This document shows, in pieces, positions 11,501 through 26,425 of a DNA stretch of 64,000 nt. The translations under genes and the position numbers were made by a program. Numbering within the stretch: position 1 is the stretch's first letter; every line of letters begins with the position of its first letter. The notes under the pieces are model-generated. The model did no database searches and was not told the DNA's origin. It worked only from the letters and a program-made list of their open reading frames with translations. This stretch comes from Cryptomeria japonica (Eukaryota > Streptophyta > Pinopsida > Cupressales > Cupressaceae), in contig NC_081407.1 of the NCBI RefSeq assembly GCF_030272615.1, forward strand, positions 264,994,074 through 265,058,073, given 5' to 3'.

Positions 11501-12443
11501 GTAAAAGTGAAAAGAACTATATTATATTTTATTCATAATTGAAATATATACTTCAAAAAGAATAATTTTTTTCCTTATGAAAGTCTTTGTGCTATTCAAG
11601 AGTGGCCTATGTACCACCATTTTGAAGGGATATTGATAAACTGTGATTTATCAATATTTGCAATTATTTATTGGAAGGTTTTTCTGAATACTGAAAGTCT
11701 GTGTGTTGTTAACACACACACATCCGCATGAAGGCCAACCTGGCACTTTCTGGTATTTTAGCAGGAGGACGGAAGTCACAGGGGCAACATGAAGGAGAAA
11801 TATATGAATTAGAGCATAGTGCCATAAACGAGCCCCCCTTTAACGAGGGGAATTCAGAGATATAAAAAATGAATGGATGGATGAACAATAGCTTCAATTT
11901 GAAGTGGTTGGCATGATTTTGCTTCTTTTGTTGAGAACTGATCTATTCCTATGATTCCCACCCACCTAGAAGAGAACCTGTCAGATTTGTTTCCGAAACG
12001 AAGAACCATAAGGTAAGGTAGGGGCCTTTGTCAGTCTTTGCTGAGACGGTAAGGTAGGTTAGGTATAACGTTATGGCTTCTTAAGCACCACCAGCAGCAA
12101 TATATCCAGCACCACCAACAGCAGAACTAGTACCGCCAGCAGCATAACCAACAGTTGAAACTATTGATTCAGTTGACCAAGTTGCATATCCCGTTCCTTA
12201 GTGGCGATACAGCGCATTAAAATGGTGGCTCCATTTACGAGCTTTCTTTAGTGAAGTTAGGAGGTGTTATCGAAGTTAGATGTGTTAGTTAATGAGGTTT
12301 TATGCAGAGCCCGAAGACTGCTCTCTAATTCCAACGCGTACTTCTGAACCCCATTCTCTTCTATTGGCAGGAACCCCATTTCACCACCAGTGGTAACCCT
12401 TACTTCCTAGAGCAGCAAAAACCCTTACTTTCTAAGCACTATA
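11501..12443. other. No gene recognised
   Basis: AT-rich on the left, more balanced on the right. A short hairpin, GTGTGTTGTTAACACACAC, lies at 11701-11719. Around 12085-12180 (CAGCACCACCAACAGCAG) the minus strand has a short glycine/alanine-rich reading with no start or continuation. I see no supported coding sequence. Confidence 0.5.
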
Positions 12444-12897
12444 AGGGCACATCCCCATGCGGCTGCTTAGCTTATTTTGGCTAGCAGCTGCTGCTCCACT
12501 TTTTGTGCAACAATTTGTGGAGCTGGTGACCCCATGCATAAAAAAATTGTGCTTATTTTTAAGCAGCCCTCTTAAATGACACTTTTAAATAATATTTTTT
12601 ACATATAAAATTTAAAAGCAAAATTTAAGGCAAATAAAAAGGAAAGGAAAAAAATTTGGTGAAGCCATGTGTCATTTTTTTAATAAGCAGTTGCTGCTTA
12701 TTTCCAACCCCTCTTTTTTTTTCCAGCTTATTTTTTATTATTAAGCAGTGGCTGCTCCACAAAACTAGGAAAAGATTCCAAATTTTCCTTTCCCTTTAAT
12801 TAAAAAATTCCATGGAAACACTTTAATTGCTTAAAAATAAGCAGAAAATAGACTTAAGCAGCCGCATGGAGACATGGGGTAAGTGTGTTCACCCTGC
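12444..12897. mobile_element. MITE-like element with inverted termini
   Basis: A ~450-bp noncoding block. The left end reads AGGGCACATCCCCATGCGGCTGCTTA. The right end, reverse-complemented, starts AGGGTGAACACAC and also contains CCATGCGGCTGCTTA. Several internal AAGCAG-type motifs (for example AAGCAGTTGCTGCTTATT near 12694) form smaller palindromes. The flanks GCACTATA and GCTCTAAC share 5 of 8 bases, compatible with a decayed hAT-type 8-bp duplication but not proof. No coding capacity. Confidence 0.5.
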
Positions 12898-13340
12898 TCT
12901 AACTAATGGGGACAAAGGCATCTTCTCTCAGCCCCTTCTATCGCGGGCCCCTACCAGGCATATTTCAAGACCTGTTGGACGCTTACTACCCTTGGATGGG
13001 TCTCTTCTATTGGCTCTTCTACCAGGAACCAGCACCAGGAAATCATAACTCGTGGCTGGTAAGTCGTTAGAAAGACTGTTGTCTCGTTGTTGGAGGAGAT
13101 CCCCGCCAATGGATGAAGAGGATGTCGAACCCGAAGTAACTCGCCTTTCCCGTGCACCTAACCCCTATTAGTTTGATTGGGCATCCTTTTGCCTGCCTTA
13201 TGGATGGGTTTCCCTCCCTTCCCTGGAGCGCCAAATGAATGAATAATCGGACGGAACGACATCTCTGCTTGCAGGGGCGATGCAATGAATGCACCCGCCT
13301 ACAAACTCATTTCTTCATCTGTTCACTTTGAAAGGAGATA
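12898..13340. other. No gene recognised
   Basis: This is the most GC-balanced noncoding stretch nearby. Short open frames exist on both strands (12951-13157 minus, 13067-13294 minus) but show no domain, no consistent start and no codon periodicity that I can recognise. It directly precedes the left arm of the foldback element. Confidence 0.45.
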
Positions 13341-15246
13341 ACCCCTACAATTCTATGGCACTGGCTATGCAGCGGACAAAATGGCCCGCCCCACGCCATG
13401 CATCCTCATCCACCATCCCACGTACGACGTACATGACTTCTGCGAAAAGGACAGATCCCCATGCCATAACTGTCTTCTGTCAGAGTTGTCCCTTCAATCC
13501 TATGGGAACTGTGCCCAAATTTGCTTCCCCACTCCAGTGACATTTTTTCAGTTTTTTTTTTTAAGTCCGTGGGGGGGGAGGAAAGTTTTTTCTTTCTAAA
13601 TGTATGATTATATGTTTAAATTGAAATAATTTATTTTAATATTTTTTTATAATTTTTAATTTTTTGGGTTATATTTGTAAAATAATAAATTAATAATTAA
13701 TAATGTATTTAAATTTTTTATTTATTATATTTTTTTATTTTTTAAGCTATATTTGTAAAAGAATAAATTGATAGTTAATTATATATTTAATTTTTTTAAA
13801 TAATAAGCTATATGTTTAATTTTTAAAAAAATTAAATTTGTAAAGCTCAATTCCCCTTTTCAATATATAAATGATTTGTTCATTTTTTTATTCAATTTTC
13901 AAGTGTGATTTTTTCATTTTTTTCTTCAATTTTCAATTGTGGTGTGGTGTGAAACTTATCTTTAATGGTTGGTTGGAAGAATATAAATACCAAAATGGAT
14001 GCTATAGCTAATAATCCAAATAACTTTTATGGTTTGAATCAATAATTTCACCAAAACTTTTAGTATGGAAAATAAAAATTACTTAAGAAAGAAAATAAAA
14101 TTAAGTAATGCTAAAATAACTTACTTATTTCTTATGTTAATGTAATTTTAGTTTCTTTTTAGAAAAAGATTATAAATATTAGATAAAAGGCATGCCTTTC
14201 GATTTAGTTTTATTTATTATTGTGTAATTATAATTTTGTTGATTAAATTAAAATAAAAAGATTTTAATTGGTTATTGTTATACAGGATTTAAATATTGTA
14301 AAAGATATTGAAAAAAGGTAAATTTATTATTAAGTTATTTTTATAAATAAATGATGAAATAAAATTAATGTAATTTAAGTTAAAGTAATATAAAAATATC
14401 AAAAAGTTCTAAGTTGTTACTTCATTTTCAAAATCATATGTACAAATAAGTTTGACAGAATGTGTAGAATAAACTACAAATATTGTGTATAATTTATGCA
14501 TTCTACTTTTATTACTTATTTACTAAATTTGAACAAAAATGCTATAGTTTGAATTTAAGTTTTTATGCATTTTCTTTTATGTTTGATTTTATTTAAAAAC
14601 TTTAAATACATTATTAATTATTAATTTAATATAAATTATTATTTCAAACAAATTAATAAATAAAAAAATTGTAAAAAATATGAAAATAAATTATTTCAGT
14701 TTAAAAAATATAATCAAACATTTAAAAAAATCAAATTAAAAAAATTTAATTTTTTAAAAATTAAACATATAGCCTATTATTTAAAAAAATTAAATATATA
14801 ATTAACTATTTATTTATTATTTTACAAATATAACTTAAAAAATAGAAAAATATAATACATAAAAAATATAAATACATTATTAATTATTAATTTATTATTT
14901 ACAAATATAACCAAAAATAATAATAATAAATAATAAATTATAAAAAATATTAAAATAAATTATTTCAATTTAAACATATAATCATACATTTAAAAAAAAA
15001 TCCTTTCCTCCTCCCCCACGGACGTAGTCAAAAAAATGAAAATATGTCACGGGAGTGGGAAAGCAAATTTGGGCACAGTTCCATAGGATTGAAGGGACAA
15101 CTCTAACAATAGACTTTTATGGCTATGGGTTTCGTCCCTTTTTGCAGAAGTCATGTACACCGTACGTGGGATGGCCATGGATGAGGATGCATGGCATCAA
15201 GCGGGCCATTTTGTCCGCTGCATAGCCAGTGCCCAATTCTATGGGG
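13341..15246. mobile_element. Foldback element with ~500-bp inverted arms
   Basis: The left arm (13341-13840) and right arm (14732-15246) are inverted copies. The outer parts share ATGCAGCGGACAAAATGG, CATGCATCCTCATCCA, GAGTTGTCCCTTCAATCC and CCAAATTTGCTT, read forward at left and reverse-complemented at right. The inner parts of the arms are AT-rich (TTTATTTATTATA, AGCTATATGTTTAATTTTT) and also pair. The ~890-bp centre is AT-rich and noncoding. Long terminal inverted repeats around a non-coding centre fit a non-autonomous Mutator-like or foldback transposon. I do not see a 9-bp target duplication. Confidence 0.75.
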
Positions 15247-16717
15247 TTGAGTTGCCAATGAAATGCTGGCATTTACTCATTGCTTAGTTAAGGTGGGAGG
15301 TGTTAGTTTTAGGCCCCACCGCCAATAAACACTTGCGCACACACGCACGTGTGCGTATATACACATATATTTTATTTACAAGCATTTATTTCACTTTCCA
15401 TAGTACATGTATCAAATTATTAATAGTCTTTGTGCTATTTATAAATATTCATATTTTGTTATGGTTAGAATTATGTATTTCTTGGAGAGGAGAGATTATT
15501 TTAAATATTAAAAATTTACATTTGAGAAAGTTGCTCCTCTTGTAAGAAGAAGAAGATTATCCTTTCAATGATGATATATCCAATGTTGCAAAGTTTTGTT
15601 GTTATCCGTTGGGAAAATTGATGATAAAAGCATACTGACAAAATCATTTGCTAACACATTTATAGTTTAGGGATAACTCTTATTTATAATGAGTTCAAAA
15701 CCCTAACTTGATTAGGGTTAGGTGCAAAGATGAGGGCCATCGGATGAATCAAATCAAAGATTTGATCTTTCGTATACATTTAATATTCTAGAAGCTTAAA
15801 ATGACTAAATAGGGTGTTGTTGCAGTTGATATGGGCATGAAATCCCATGATTTCAGGGCAGCCCTATCTCTCTGATGAATTCTAAATGTTCGCTATTAGA
15901 AGTGGAAGGGCATCTACAAGTCATATATAAATAATCATGGGAGGCCTCAAAACATGCTTCCAAAGTTTGGATGAAGTAATGGTGCCATTTAAGGTTGGTC
16001 AATTTGATTTGAGATGGTTGGGGTCACCAAGAATTTAAATTTTGACCTTCTATCGGTATCGAACACCTAGTTGTTGTCGTTCAAATTGAAAAATACATGA
16101 AGTTTGAATAATGTTCATTGATCCTGATTCTCGCACGAAAATGAATGGTCAGATGTCACTCAGAATCCTCCCCAATGGGCCTTTAGAATGTAGTCATTGA
16201 TCATCTATATCAACAACTCATATCACGTTGGAAATCTCCCTCATAACACTCCACCACCCACGACATCCTATTGGGACCCACCACATGGCTCGCAAGTATG
16301 TGAGGCGTCTTTGGTATTCTACCCTGCCACCCTGTGGTCATAAGCCTGATGACATCATCACCCCCATGAGGACGTGGGGGGAAAGAGATGAGATGCAAGG
16401 ACTTAACCCATGACCCAATAGGGAAACAAGGAGTCAAGGCTTAGTTGGACGAGGGCACAGGGTACAAGCAAGATTTTGACAACTAGTAAGTGGGATAAGG
16501 GGCCGATCATTAAGTGGACTTCGGTAGGAAAGTTTAAGTGATGGTGATCAAAATTCAACACAAAATTAGAATGCATGCCCTAAAAAGGCTAAGGCATGAA
16601 GATATATGGTTGAGGGTTTAAGCCTTAGGGCTTTGATTTCGCCAATTCTAGAGGAGGGTTAATCCATGACTAAAGAATCAGATTAGTTATGAATAATGGA
16701 CTTAAGGGTGTCATGAA
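15247..16717. other. No gene recognised
   Basis: A palindromic run near 15333-15355 (CACACACGCACGTGTGCG) and a short complementary-ORF patch at 16210-16437 are the only structures noted. The ORFs there overlap on opposite strands and have no recognisable domain. I see nothing else. Confidence 0.5.
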
Positions 16718-17480
16718 ATGTCAACGGTTAGGTTTAGGGCTAGGGTTATACAATAAAGCTTGGGGTTAGGATTAGGGTTGGAGTTAAAATAAGATAAGGG
16801 TTCAATTTGGGTAAGGTTTAATGTTAGGGATAGGGTTTAATTAGGGTTATAATTTAATAACAATTCGGAGTTAGGGCTATTGTTCAATTATAGTTGGGAT
16901 TCAATCAAAATTTAATGATGATTAATATTATATTTTAATTAGGGTTAGGGTTAGAGTTCATTTAGGGTTAAGGTTTAGGTTCAATAAGGGTTAGGTTTAG
17001 GGTTAGGCTTCAGTCAGGATTAGGATTAGAGTTCTGTTAGGGTAAGTGTTCACCTAGGGTTAGAGCTCTATGATAAAGCTTAGGGTTGGAGATAGGGATT
17101 CAAATATGACTAGGGCAAGGGTTTGATTGGAGTTAGGATTAGGGTTTAATTAGGGTTATGATTCAATTAAGGTCAAGGTTATGATTCAATTATGGTTGGG
17201 GAAAGAGTAAGGTTAGGGTTAGGCTTCTAAAATAAAGCTTGGGGTTAAGGTTAGGGTTAAGGTTCAAATAGGGTTAAGATGTAATAAGGGTTTAATTAAA
17301 ATTAGGGTTAATGTTAAGGTTTAATTAGGGTAGGGTTATTGTTAGGGTCAAGATTAAAGGTCAATTAGAATTATGATTTAATTAAGATTTAGGGTTATGG
17401 TTATTTTAACTAGGGTTTGGGTTTGCTTGTGGTTAGTGTGAAAATAGGGTTATGGTTCAAATAGGGTATTGACAAGAAAG
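16718..17480 (+). repeat. Degenerate TTAGGG-rich interstitial tract
   Basis: The tract is crowded with TTAGGGTT, GGTTTAGGG and GGGTTAGGG units spaced by variable AATTA/CAATTA sequence. A recurring longer phrase (AAAGCTTGGGGTTAGG or AAAGCTTAGGGTTGG) appears near 16757, 17075 and 17236. It is far from a clean plant telomere array (TTTAGGG)n, so it is either a diverged interstitial telomere-like satellite or an independent G-rich minisatellite. The G-rich strand is the plus strand throughout. Confidence 0.7.
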
Positions 17481-17949
17481 GAGTAGCAAAGAAAACATAG
17501 TCAAGGAAAACCTACTACACTTTACCGCAAAGTGTTTATAGAGTTCAAGACTCAAAAGACATCATCTAGAATATAGATAGAATATATGGTCCATGCCCCA
17601 TCTATTGGATATATGTATAACAAAAGATACATGTAATACAATGTGGATGCGTATGTAGAGATATGAATGAACATGTGTAGAAGATAGAAGGGATAAATAT
17701 ATATAATGTAATAGGATATATAGAAATGAAATGAGTGTACTTGATTGATATTGATAATAAGAATATACCAAAATTCTATATATGTCGCGCTATGTTATAT
17801 ACTTTCATTTTTAGTTAACTAGTTAATGCTATGTTAAAATTAACTCCTTGCTCCCTTTGTATAATTGAGTTTGGAGTATAAATAAAACATGTGAAAAATA
17901 ATTGGGGCTTAGAACTTTAGTTTGTGTTTCCCACTTTTTTTGCTAACAT

Positions 17950-18190
17950 AGGACTACTCGGTTAGGGTTCAATTAGGATTGGGTTTTAATTGAGATTAGG
18001 ATTAAATTTCAATTAGGGTGAGTGTTCATGTAGGGTTATAATTAGGCATCTATGATAAAGATTGGGGTTAGGGTTAGAGTTTGGATTCAAATAGGGTGGT
18101 AGTTAGGGTTAGAGCTAAGGTTATGGTTCAATTAGGGTAAGTTAGTGTAAGTGTTAGGGTTGAATTAGAGTTATGCTTAAATAAGTCACA
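17950..18190 (+). repeat. Second TTAGGG-rich tract
   Basis: The same unit style as the tract at 16718-17480 (GGTTAGGGTTCAATTAGG, GATTGGGGTTAGGG), including the TCTATGATAAAG(A/C)TTGGGG phrase. It is separated from the first tract by ~470 bp of non-repetitive AT-rich sequence with no gene. It is probably one array broken by an insertion or by divergence. Confidence 0.65.
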
Positions 18191-18418
18191 TTTTAATAAT
18201 CTTATAGTTGTAATGAGAATTTAATTAATGTCTTACATGTTGCAATTGATGCTACTAGTATATATAATGGTATTATTAATAATAATACAAATAATAGTTT
18301 CATGAGAGATTTTCTTCTTGAGGTTCCTAATATTAAATCAATTTGTCATACATAAGTGGAATAGGAGCCTTGAGAAAGATATCTCTCAACATATATTATA
18401 TAGATTATTAAATATATA

Positions 18419-19770
18419 TATTTTGAAAAAAGGTGTCATTTATGTCAAATGCGTTGGCCAGTCTTGTCATTGATGTTAAGGTATCTAGAAGAGTATAATT
18501 ATGTCTTGTATTGTGCTTGGGCTTCAACCCTTCGAAAGGATTCAAAAAGACTGTGATATGTCATATTGATGATACCTATTGCAGAGTGTGTGCTACATCA
18601 TATTGTATATATCACTGGTGTTTGAGGTGATCTAGAAAGGGTTTCCAAAATGTTATGAGGTATAATCCTTAGATAGTGTATTTATAATGGCAGTTCTTTG
18701 TGCTCTGCATTCTATCCATCTTGTGAGTTATGACTTGTGATTTGAAAGGAGACTATCTCTACACATGATTAATCATATTTTAGGGTTTTCAGAGTTGGTG
18801 TTTGGTGGATTGGAAGTTTGAAGTGATAGAAGGGTCATTGTGCTAGTTAATTAACCAGGTTGATGTTCTGGTTTGATGTGAACAAATTATTATAGTATGT
18901 GCTCTCTGAAGGTAGCATGTGGATGATTGTTGGGACCACATAGGACTACATTGGGAACCACATATTGTGGTCTTTCTTCTAGAGTAGCATGTGGGCTATT
19001 AGACTTGGCCTATTACACATTTGGTTTAGGATTTGTTTTGGCCAACTTGGAGATATTGTAATTGTTTTAGGGCCAACACATGAATGCAATTGTAATTACA
19101 ATGCATATAGATAGTCATATAGGATATGTCTAGGAAAATAGGAAAGTTGTTGAATTAGGGCTTCAATGTAATTATCCTAAGATGTGTGAATTTGAGAGTG
19201 ATGTAATGTGAGTTGCATTCCAGTCATTGTTTAATTTCATCAAAATATCATATGTAGTGTAAGAGAATGTTTGAAGGTTGATCAAATCAAGTGTAAGTTG
19301 AGTTCTCATTTTTGTTCAGGCCTACAATCCATTTGTTGTATTTTGGTGGGACTGGCATTTCACCTCTGGGTTTATGCTTAGATCCTTGTGTTGGGGATTG
19401 GTGTCTTTATTATGTTGGCACCTACAAAAACAATAGGGTACTAGTGTGTCTAGTAGGTTGGTGCCTACTTCATATTATAAGTAATTCATTATTTTGTGAG
19501 ATTGGATTTGGGTAGAAGATCCAAGCAACTATTATCACCGTGTTTTTCTCTCATCTTGGGTTTTCATGTATATCTGATAAGTGTTCTTTGTGTGGATGTG
19601 TGCTTTTATGTATATCATCAAGTAAATTTGTGAGAGTTGCATTGATGTTTTAAGGTTCATGCTTGGAGAGGTTATTGATGGTAATTAAAGTTTAATTAAG
19701 TTGAAATTGGGATATATTGATTCATCCCCCTCTCAATATATTGTGTTTTCTTTGATTCATATCATGTCAA
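18419..19770 (+). repeat. 5' LTR of the pol-less copia element
   Basis: It aligns at its start with the LTR stub at 26328 and through its middle with the split LTR at 58870-59169 and 61324-61609 (shared ATTGATGATACCTATTG, TTTGAGGTGATC, CTTGTGAGTTATGA and GTGTGGGCTATTAGA). It ends near ATTCATCCCCCTCTCA (19722-19737) and a degraded tail. A clear TGGTATCAGAGC primer site is no longer readable; ATATCATGTCAAAG at 19757 may be its remnant. Confidence 0.68.
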
Positions 19771-19865
19771 AGTTCATTGGATGAAGTTTAACAACTTGAG
19801 GTAGATCCGAGATGGCACACTAGTTTCCCTAGAAGGTTTGTTTTCAAAATGTGCTCCACTCTTTG

Positions 19866-21860
19866 ATGAATTCATTTATTCTTTTTAGAGTGGAAGGATG
19901 GAATCCTACTTTATGGCTCTAGAATTTGAGGTTTGGTAATTAGTTGTTGATGGATACAAAATCCTTGACAAGTCCCTCGATGGAATAGATTGGAAACAAA
20001 GCTTTTGAAACTGATGCAAAGGCAAGTAATGCTATTATTTATGGTTTAAAAAACTTTGAGTTTATGAAAGTCATGTACTGCGGGACAATAAAGGAAGTAT
20101 GAGACAAGCTGCATAATATTTATGAAGGAGATAAAAAATTCAAGGAAGAAAAGATTCAAACCTGTAGAGCTCAATTTAAAAATCTAAAAAGTGGAGGATG
20201 AGAACATTGTCACTTTTCTACTATGGGTTAATGATATAGTCTACTCAATTAGAGGGCTTCATGAAGAACTGGAGGAAATGGTAATTGTAAAAAAGGCATT
20301 CAAATCTCTACCCCCAAGGTTTGATCCCAAGGTCGTTGTAATTAAAGAAGGTAGAGATCTGAATAAACTAACCATGGATGACTTACATAGATCTTTTATT
20401 TCTTATGAGATGGGATTTGATAATGAAAAATCCTCATGGAGGCTACTTTCAAGGTGTCCAAGAAGAAAGAAGTTTTATATTCTAATCATGAATCAAATTC
20501 AGAGAAGCCAAAATTTGTTAGGAAATTGAAAAGAGGTACTAATGGGTATAAAGGTAATTTATGATTCAAATGCTTCAATTATGGACCAAGATTGGTTACA
20601 TTGCATCAAAAGTTTGGCAGCAAGGTGAAAAGGGACTTGTATGCTGGAGAAGAAGTTTACTCATCTGAAGAGTGTGATAAGGATAGTTCTAAAGGTACTA
20701 GAGATCAAAAGGCTCTTTTCATGGAAATGGAGGCTCCTATTTTCAATACCAAAGTGAGGTCTGGAAGTGATGATGATGATGTTGATATTACATGGAAGAG
20801 TTGTTTTGCATTGGAAAAGAGATCAAGGGGTTGAATAAGAGGATCACTGAAGAAGTGAAAGCAAAAGACAATTTGGCTTATAATATTGAGAAGGTGGAAA
20901 ATAAAGTCATTGATCTAAATATTTAAAAACTTGGTATAAGCAAACAAGATTGAAGAATTCTTGACGAAGAGATTTCTAACCAAAGATAAGGACGATGACA
21001 GACTAGAAGCGGAGATTGTGGCATTGCGAAGAGATTTGGAAAAATGACAGTCAAATGAAGTTGAAGTTTGGGAAAAGAACTAAGATTTTGGATTAGACAA
21101 TTGATAGTAAGAGATTAAACCATGTGTTAAAACCAAAATTGGATTTATAGAAGATCAGAAAGGAAAGATAATTGAACAACCTATGATGTTAAGTAGTGAG
21201 AATCTAGAAGGAACGAGATTCAGAAGTTCAGGATTTGATCAATAAGGTGACTAAAGATAACAAGAAAGAAGATGAAGGGTTCATCCATGTTCAAAGATAG
21301 AAGAGAAGGTCTGAAAGACTAAATCCGGGAAGGCAGGTATATAACACGAGGTTCAATCATTTTTTACAACTTACTATTTTAATTACAATCATTATAGGCA
21401 TTAGGCATTTGATTGCATAAGATCTCCTACAATGAAGAGTAACTTTATAAGAAAAAAATGCTTTTACTCTTTTGGTTGATTTCAATATCATATAATACAA
21501 GTGCAAGGATTTTGGATACACTGCAAGATATTGTAGAAGTGATTTTGTGAATTTAATTCTAAATTGGATAGAAGAAGAACACCTTTGTTGATCAAAATAA
21601 TAAAACTTAGAAGGTGTAGAAAAGAGGAAGAGGAATAGAGTCTGAAAAAGACAATAATTCTTAATACTATAGTTTGTGATCAATTTGAGATATGTACTAG
21701 ATATGAAGATAAAGGTTACATTGTTGCATCTGGTATGAAATAATGTGAAACCATAGAAGGAAGTTCTGGGAGTCTATTGTGGACTATTGTAGCACTAAAA
21801 ATGATGATATTATTGAGAGCAAGGAAATAGAATGCTTGAATAGAAAGAAATATAAAAATT
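19866..21860 (+). pseudogene. Copia gag with vestigial zinc knuckle and protease (broken)
   Basis: The capsid-type gag is readable in pieces: RMESYFMALEFEVW near 19895, then an open segment (20191-20529) with IVYSIRGLHEELEEMVIVKKAF, LPPRFDPKVV and LNKLTMDDLHRSFISYEM, the conserved plant copia gag (UBN2-type) core. The middle (20592-20834) is acidic. At 21496-21534 the reading YKCKDFGYTARYC is a CCHC knuckle whose first Cys is gone (a stop precedes it) and whose His is Tyr, both explainable by single transitions. Near 21770 IVDYCSTKND is a possible relic of the copia protease start. Many stops; not functional. Confidence 0.75.
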
Positions 21861-21917
21861 GGTTGTGGTATTGAAAGGAAGAACGTGACAAAACTTTTGA
21901 ATTCTTCAGGCAAAAGA

Positions 21918-21943
21918 TGAGAGAGAGAGAGAGAGAGAGAGAT
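21918..21943 (+). repeat. (GA)n microsatellite
   Basis: About eleven uninterrupted GA units near the end of the copia gag remnant, closed by GATAGAG. Confidence 0.95.
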
Positions 21944-22172
21944 AGAGCTCTCCTATTTGATGTTTGAGAGGAAGTACAAGTTGAAAGGGAGCGTTGACTC
22001 CCTTCCCAAGAAGGTGTTTCATTCCCTTTTCCATGACTAATTTTATTTTGTTTTACTATGTATTGGAGATAAGTTAATTGCTAAGCATCTATAGTTATAA
22101 TTAACATTGGTGAGATGTAATTAATGGCATGAATGTATATTGATATTGACAATATTTTTTTATTATCTTATG

Positions 22173-23105
22173 GTCTAAGTGGATGCACAAAACCTAATTC
22201 CCTCATAAGGGATGGAGAGTATCATTGAGGAGAGAGATGCAAACCTCAGAAGAGGACAAAATTGTCATTGACCCATGAACCTAGAGATAACTTTGCCTTG
22301 GGGAAGATTTTATTGTTACCTTACGTCTTGGTAGTTATTTCATAACCTTTATGTCGTAATCTTGTTGGTCAATCAGGTGGTCCTTGGTCTTTTTCTTCAA
22401 ACATCTTTGATAATTAAGTAAGGAACCTTAACCTTATTTGAAGTAAATAAATTTAAACATGAATAATATTATTAAACCAATTAACTCATATATGTGTGTG
22501 TGTGTGTGTATGAGATTTGGAGCAACATATACATACATAGAGAGAGAGAGAGATGCCTATTATTTGGATCACAGATGCACATAATTAATTAATTACAATA
22601 TAATAAATTTTAAGTATAGATGCATAAATAAAGCATACATAGATATGCATATGCATGTGTGTATACATATATACATACATATATGTACACACACACACAC
22701 ACATACAATTAATTAATTATGTGTGTTTGTGATCCAAATTATATGCATATCTCTCTCTCTATGTATGCATATGTTGCTCCAACTCTCATAAATATAAATA
22801 TATATGATTTAATTAGTTTAATAATATTATTCATGTTTAAATTCATTTACTTCAAACAAGGTTAAGTTTCCTTACTTAATTATCAAAGATGTTTGAAGAA
22901 AAAGACCAAGGACCACCTAATTGACGAACAAGGTTATGAAATAACTACAAGTCGTAAGGTAACAATAGACTCTTCCCCAAGGCCAACTTATCTCTAGGTT
23001 CATGGGTCGATAATAATTTCGTCATCTTCCAAGGTCTACATCTCTCTCCTCAATGATACTCTCCCTCCCTTATGAGGGAATTAGGTTTTGTGCATCCACT
23101 TAGAC
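22173..23105. repeat. 933-bp near-perfect inverted repeat (foldback/MITE-like)
   Basis: The left arm begins GTCTAAGTGGATGCAC at 22173; the right arm ends in its reverse complement at 23105. In the outermost 67 bases I count one mismatch. Pairing continues inward through the AACCTTATTTGAAGTAAAT, AATAATATTATTAAAC, GGAGCAACATAT and ATAATTAATTAATT segments, leaving only ~100 bp in the centre (about 22600-22695). Each arm is ~420 bp. The arms carry short TG/GA microsatellites. No ORF spans it. A transcript would form a long hairpin. No obvious direct duplication flanks it. Confidence 0.88.
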
Positions 23106-23147
23106 ACACAAAGGTAGATAGACTGAATCTTAACCTTCCAAATATAC

Positions 23148-26315
<3,168 letters not shown>

Positions 26316-26425
26316 AAAGGGGGAGAATGTTGGAAAAAGGTTGTCATTGATCTGTTAAAGATGCTGGTTAGTTTTGTCATTGATGTTAAGGTATCCAAAA
26401 AAGTATAATTCTATCTTGTTTAGTC
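26316..26425 (+). repeat. Polypurine tract and truncated 3' LTR of the pol-less copia
   Basis: AAAGGGGGAGAA (26316-26327) directly precedes TGTTGGAAAAAGG. The same tract-plus-TGTTGG junction occurs in the intact copia element at 44148-44166. Similarity to the 5' LTR at 18419 is lost after about 26420, so the rest of this LTR was deleted or replaced. Confidence 0.8.

Noticed and set aside
12085-12190. Minus-strand Gly/Ala-rich reading that might be an exon
   Set aside because: About 35 residues with no start, splice signals or continuation.
13289-13599. Small plus-strand ORFs in the left foldback arm
   Set aside because: The mirrored sequence in the right arm does not keep the frame, and no domain is visible; they are by-products of the inverted repeat.
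16718-18190. True telomere or chromosome end
   Set aside because: The TTAGGG units are scattered and interrupted, and transposon sequence continues on both sides.
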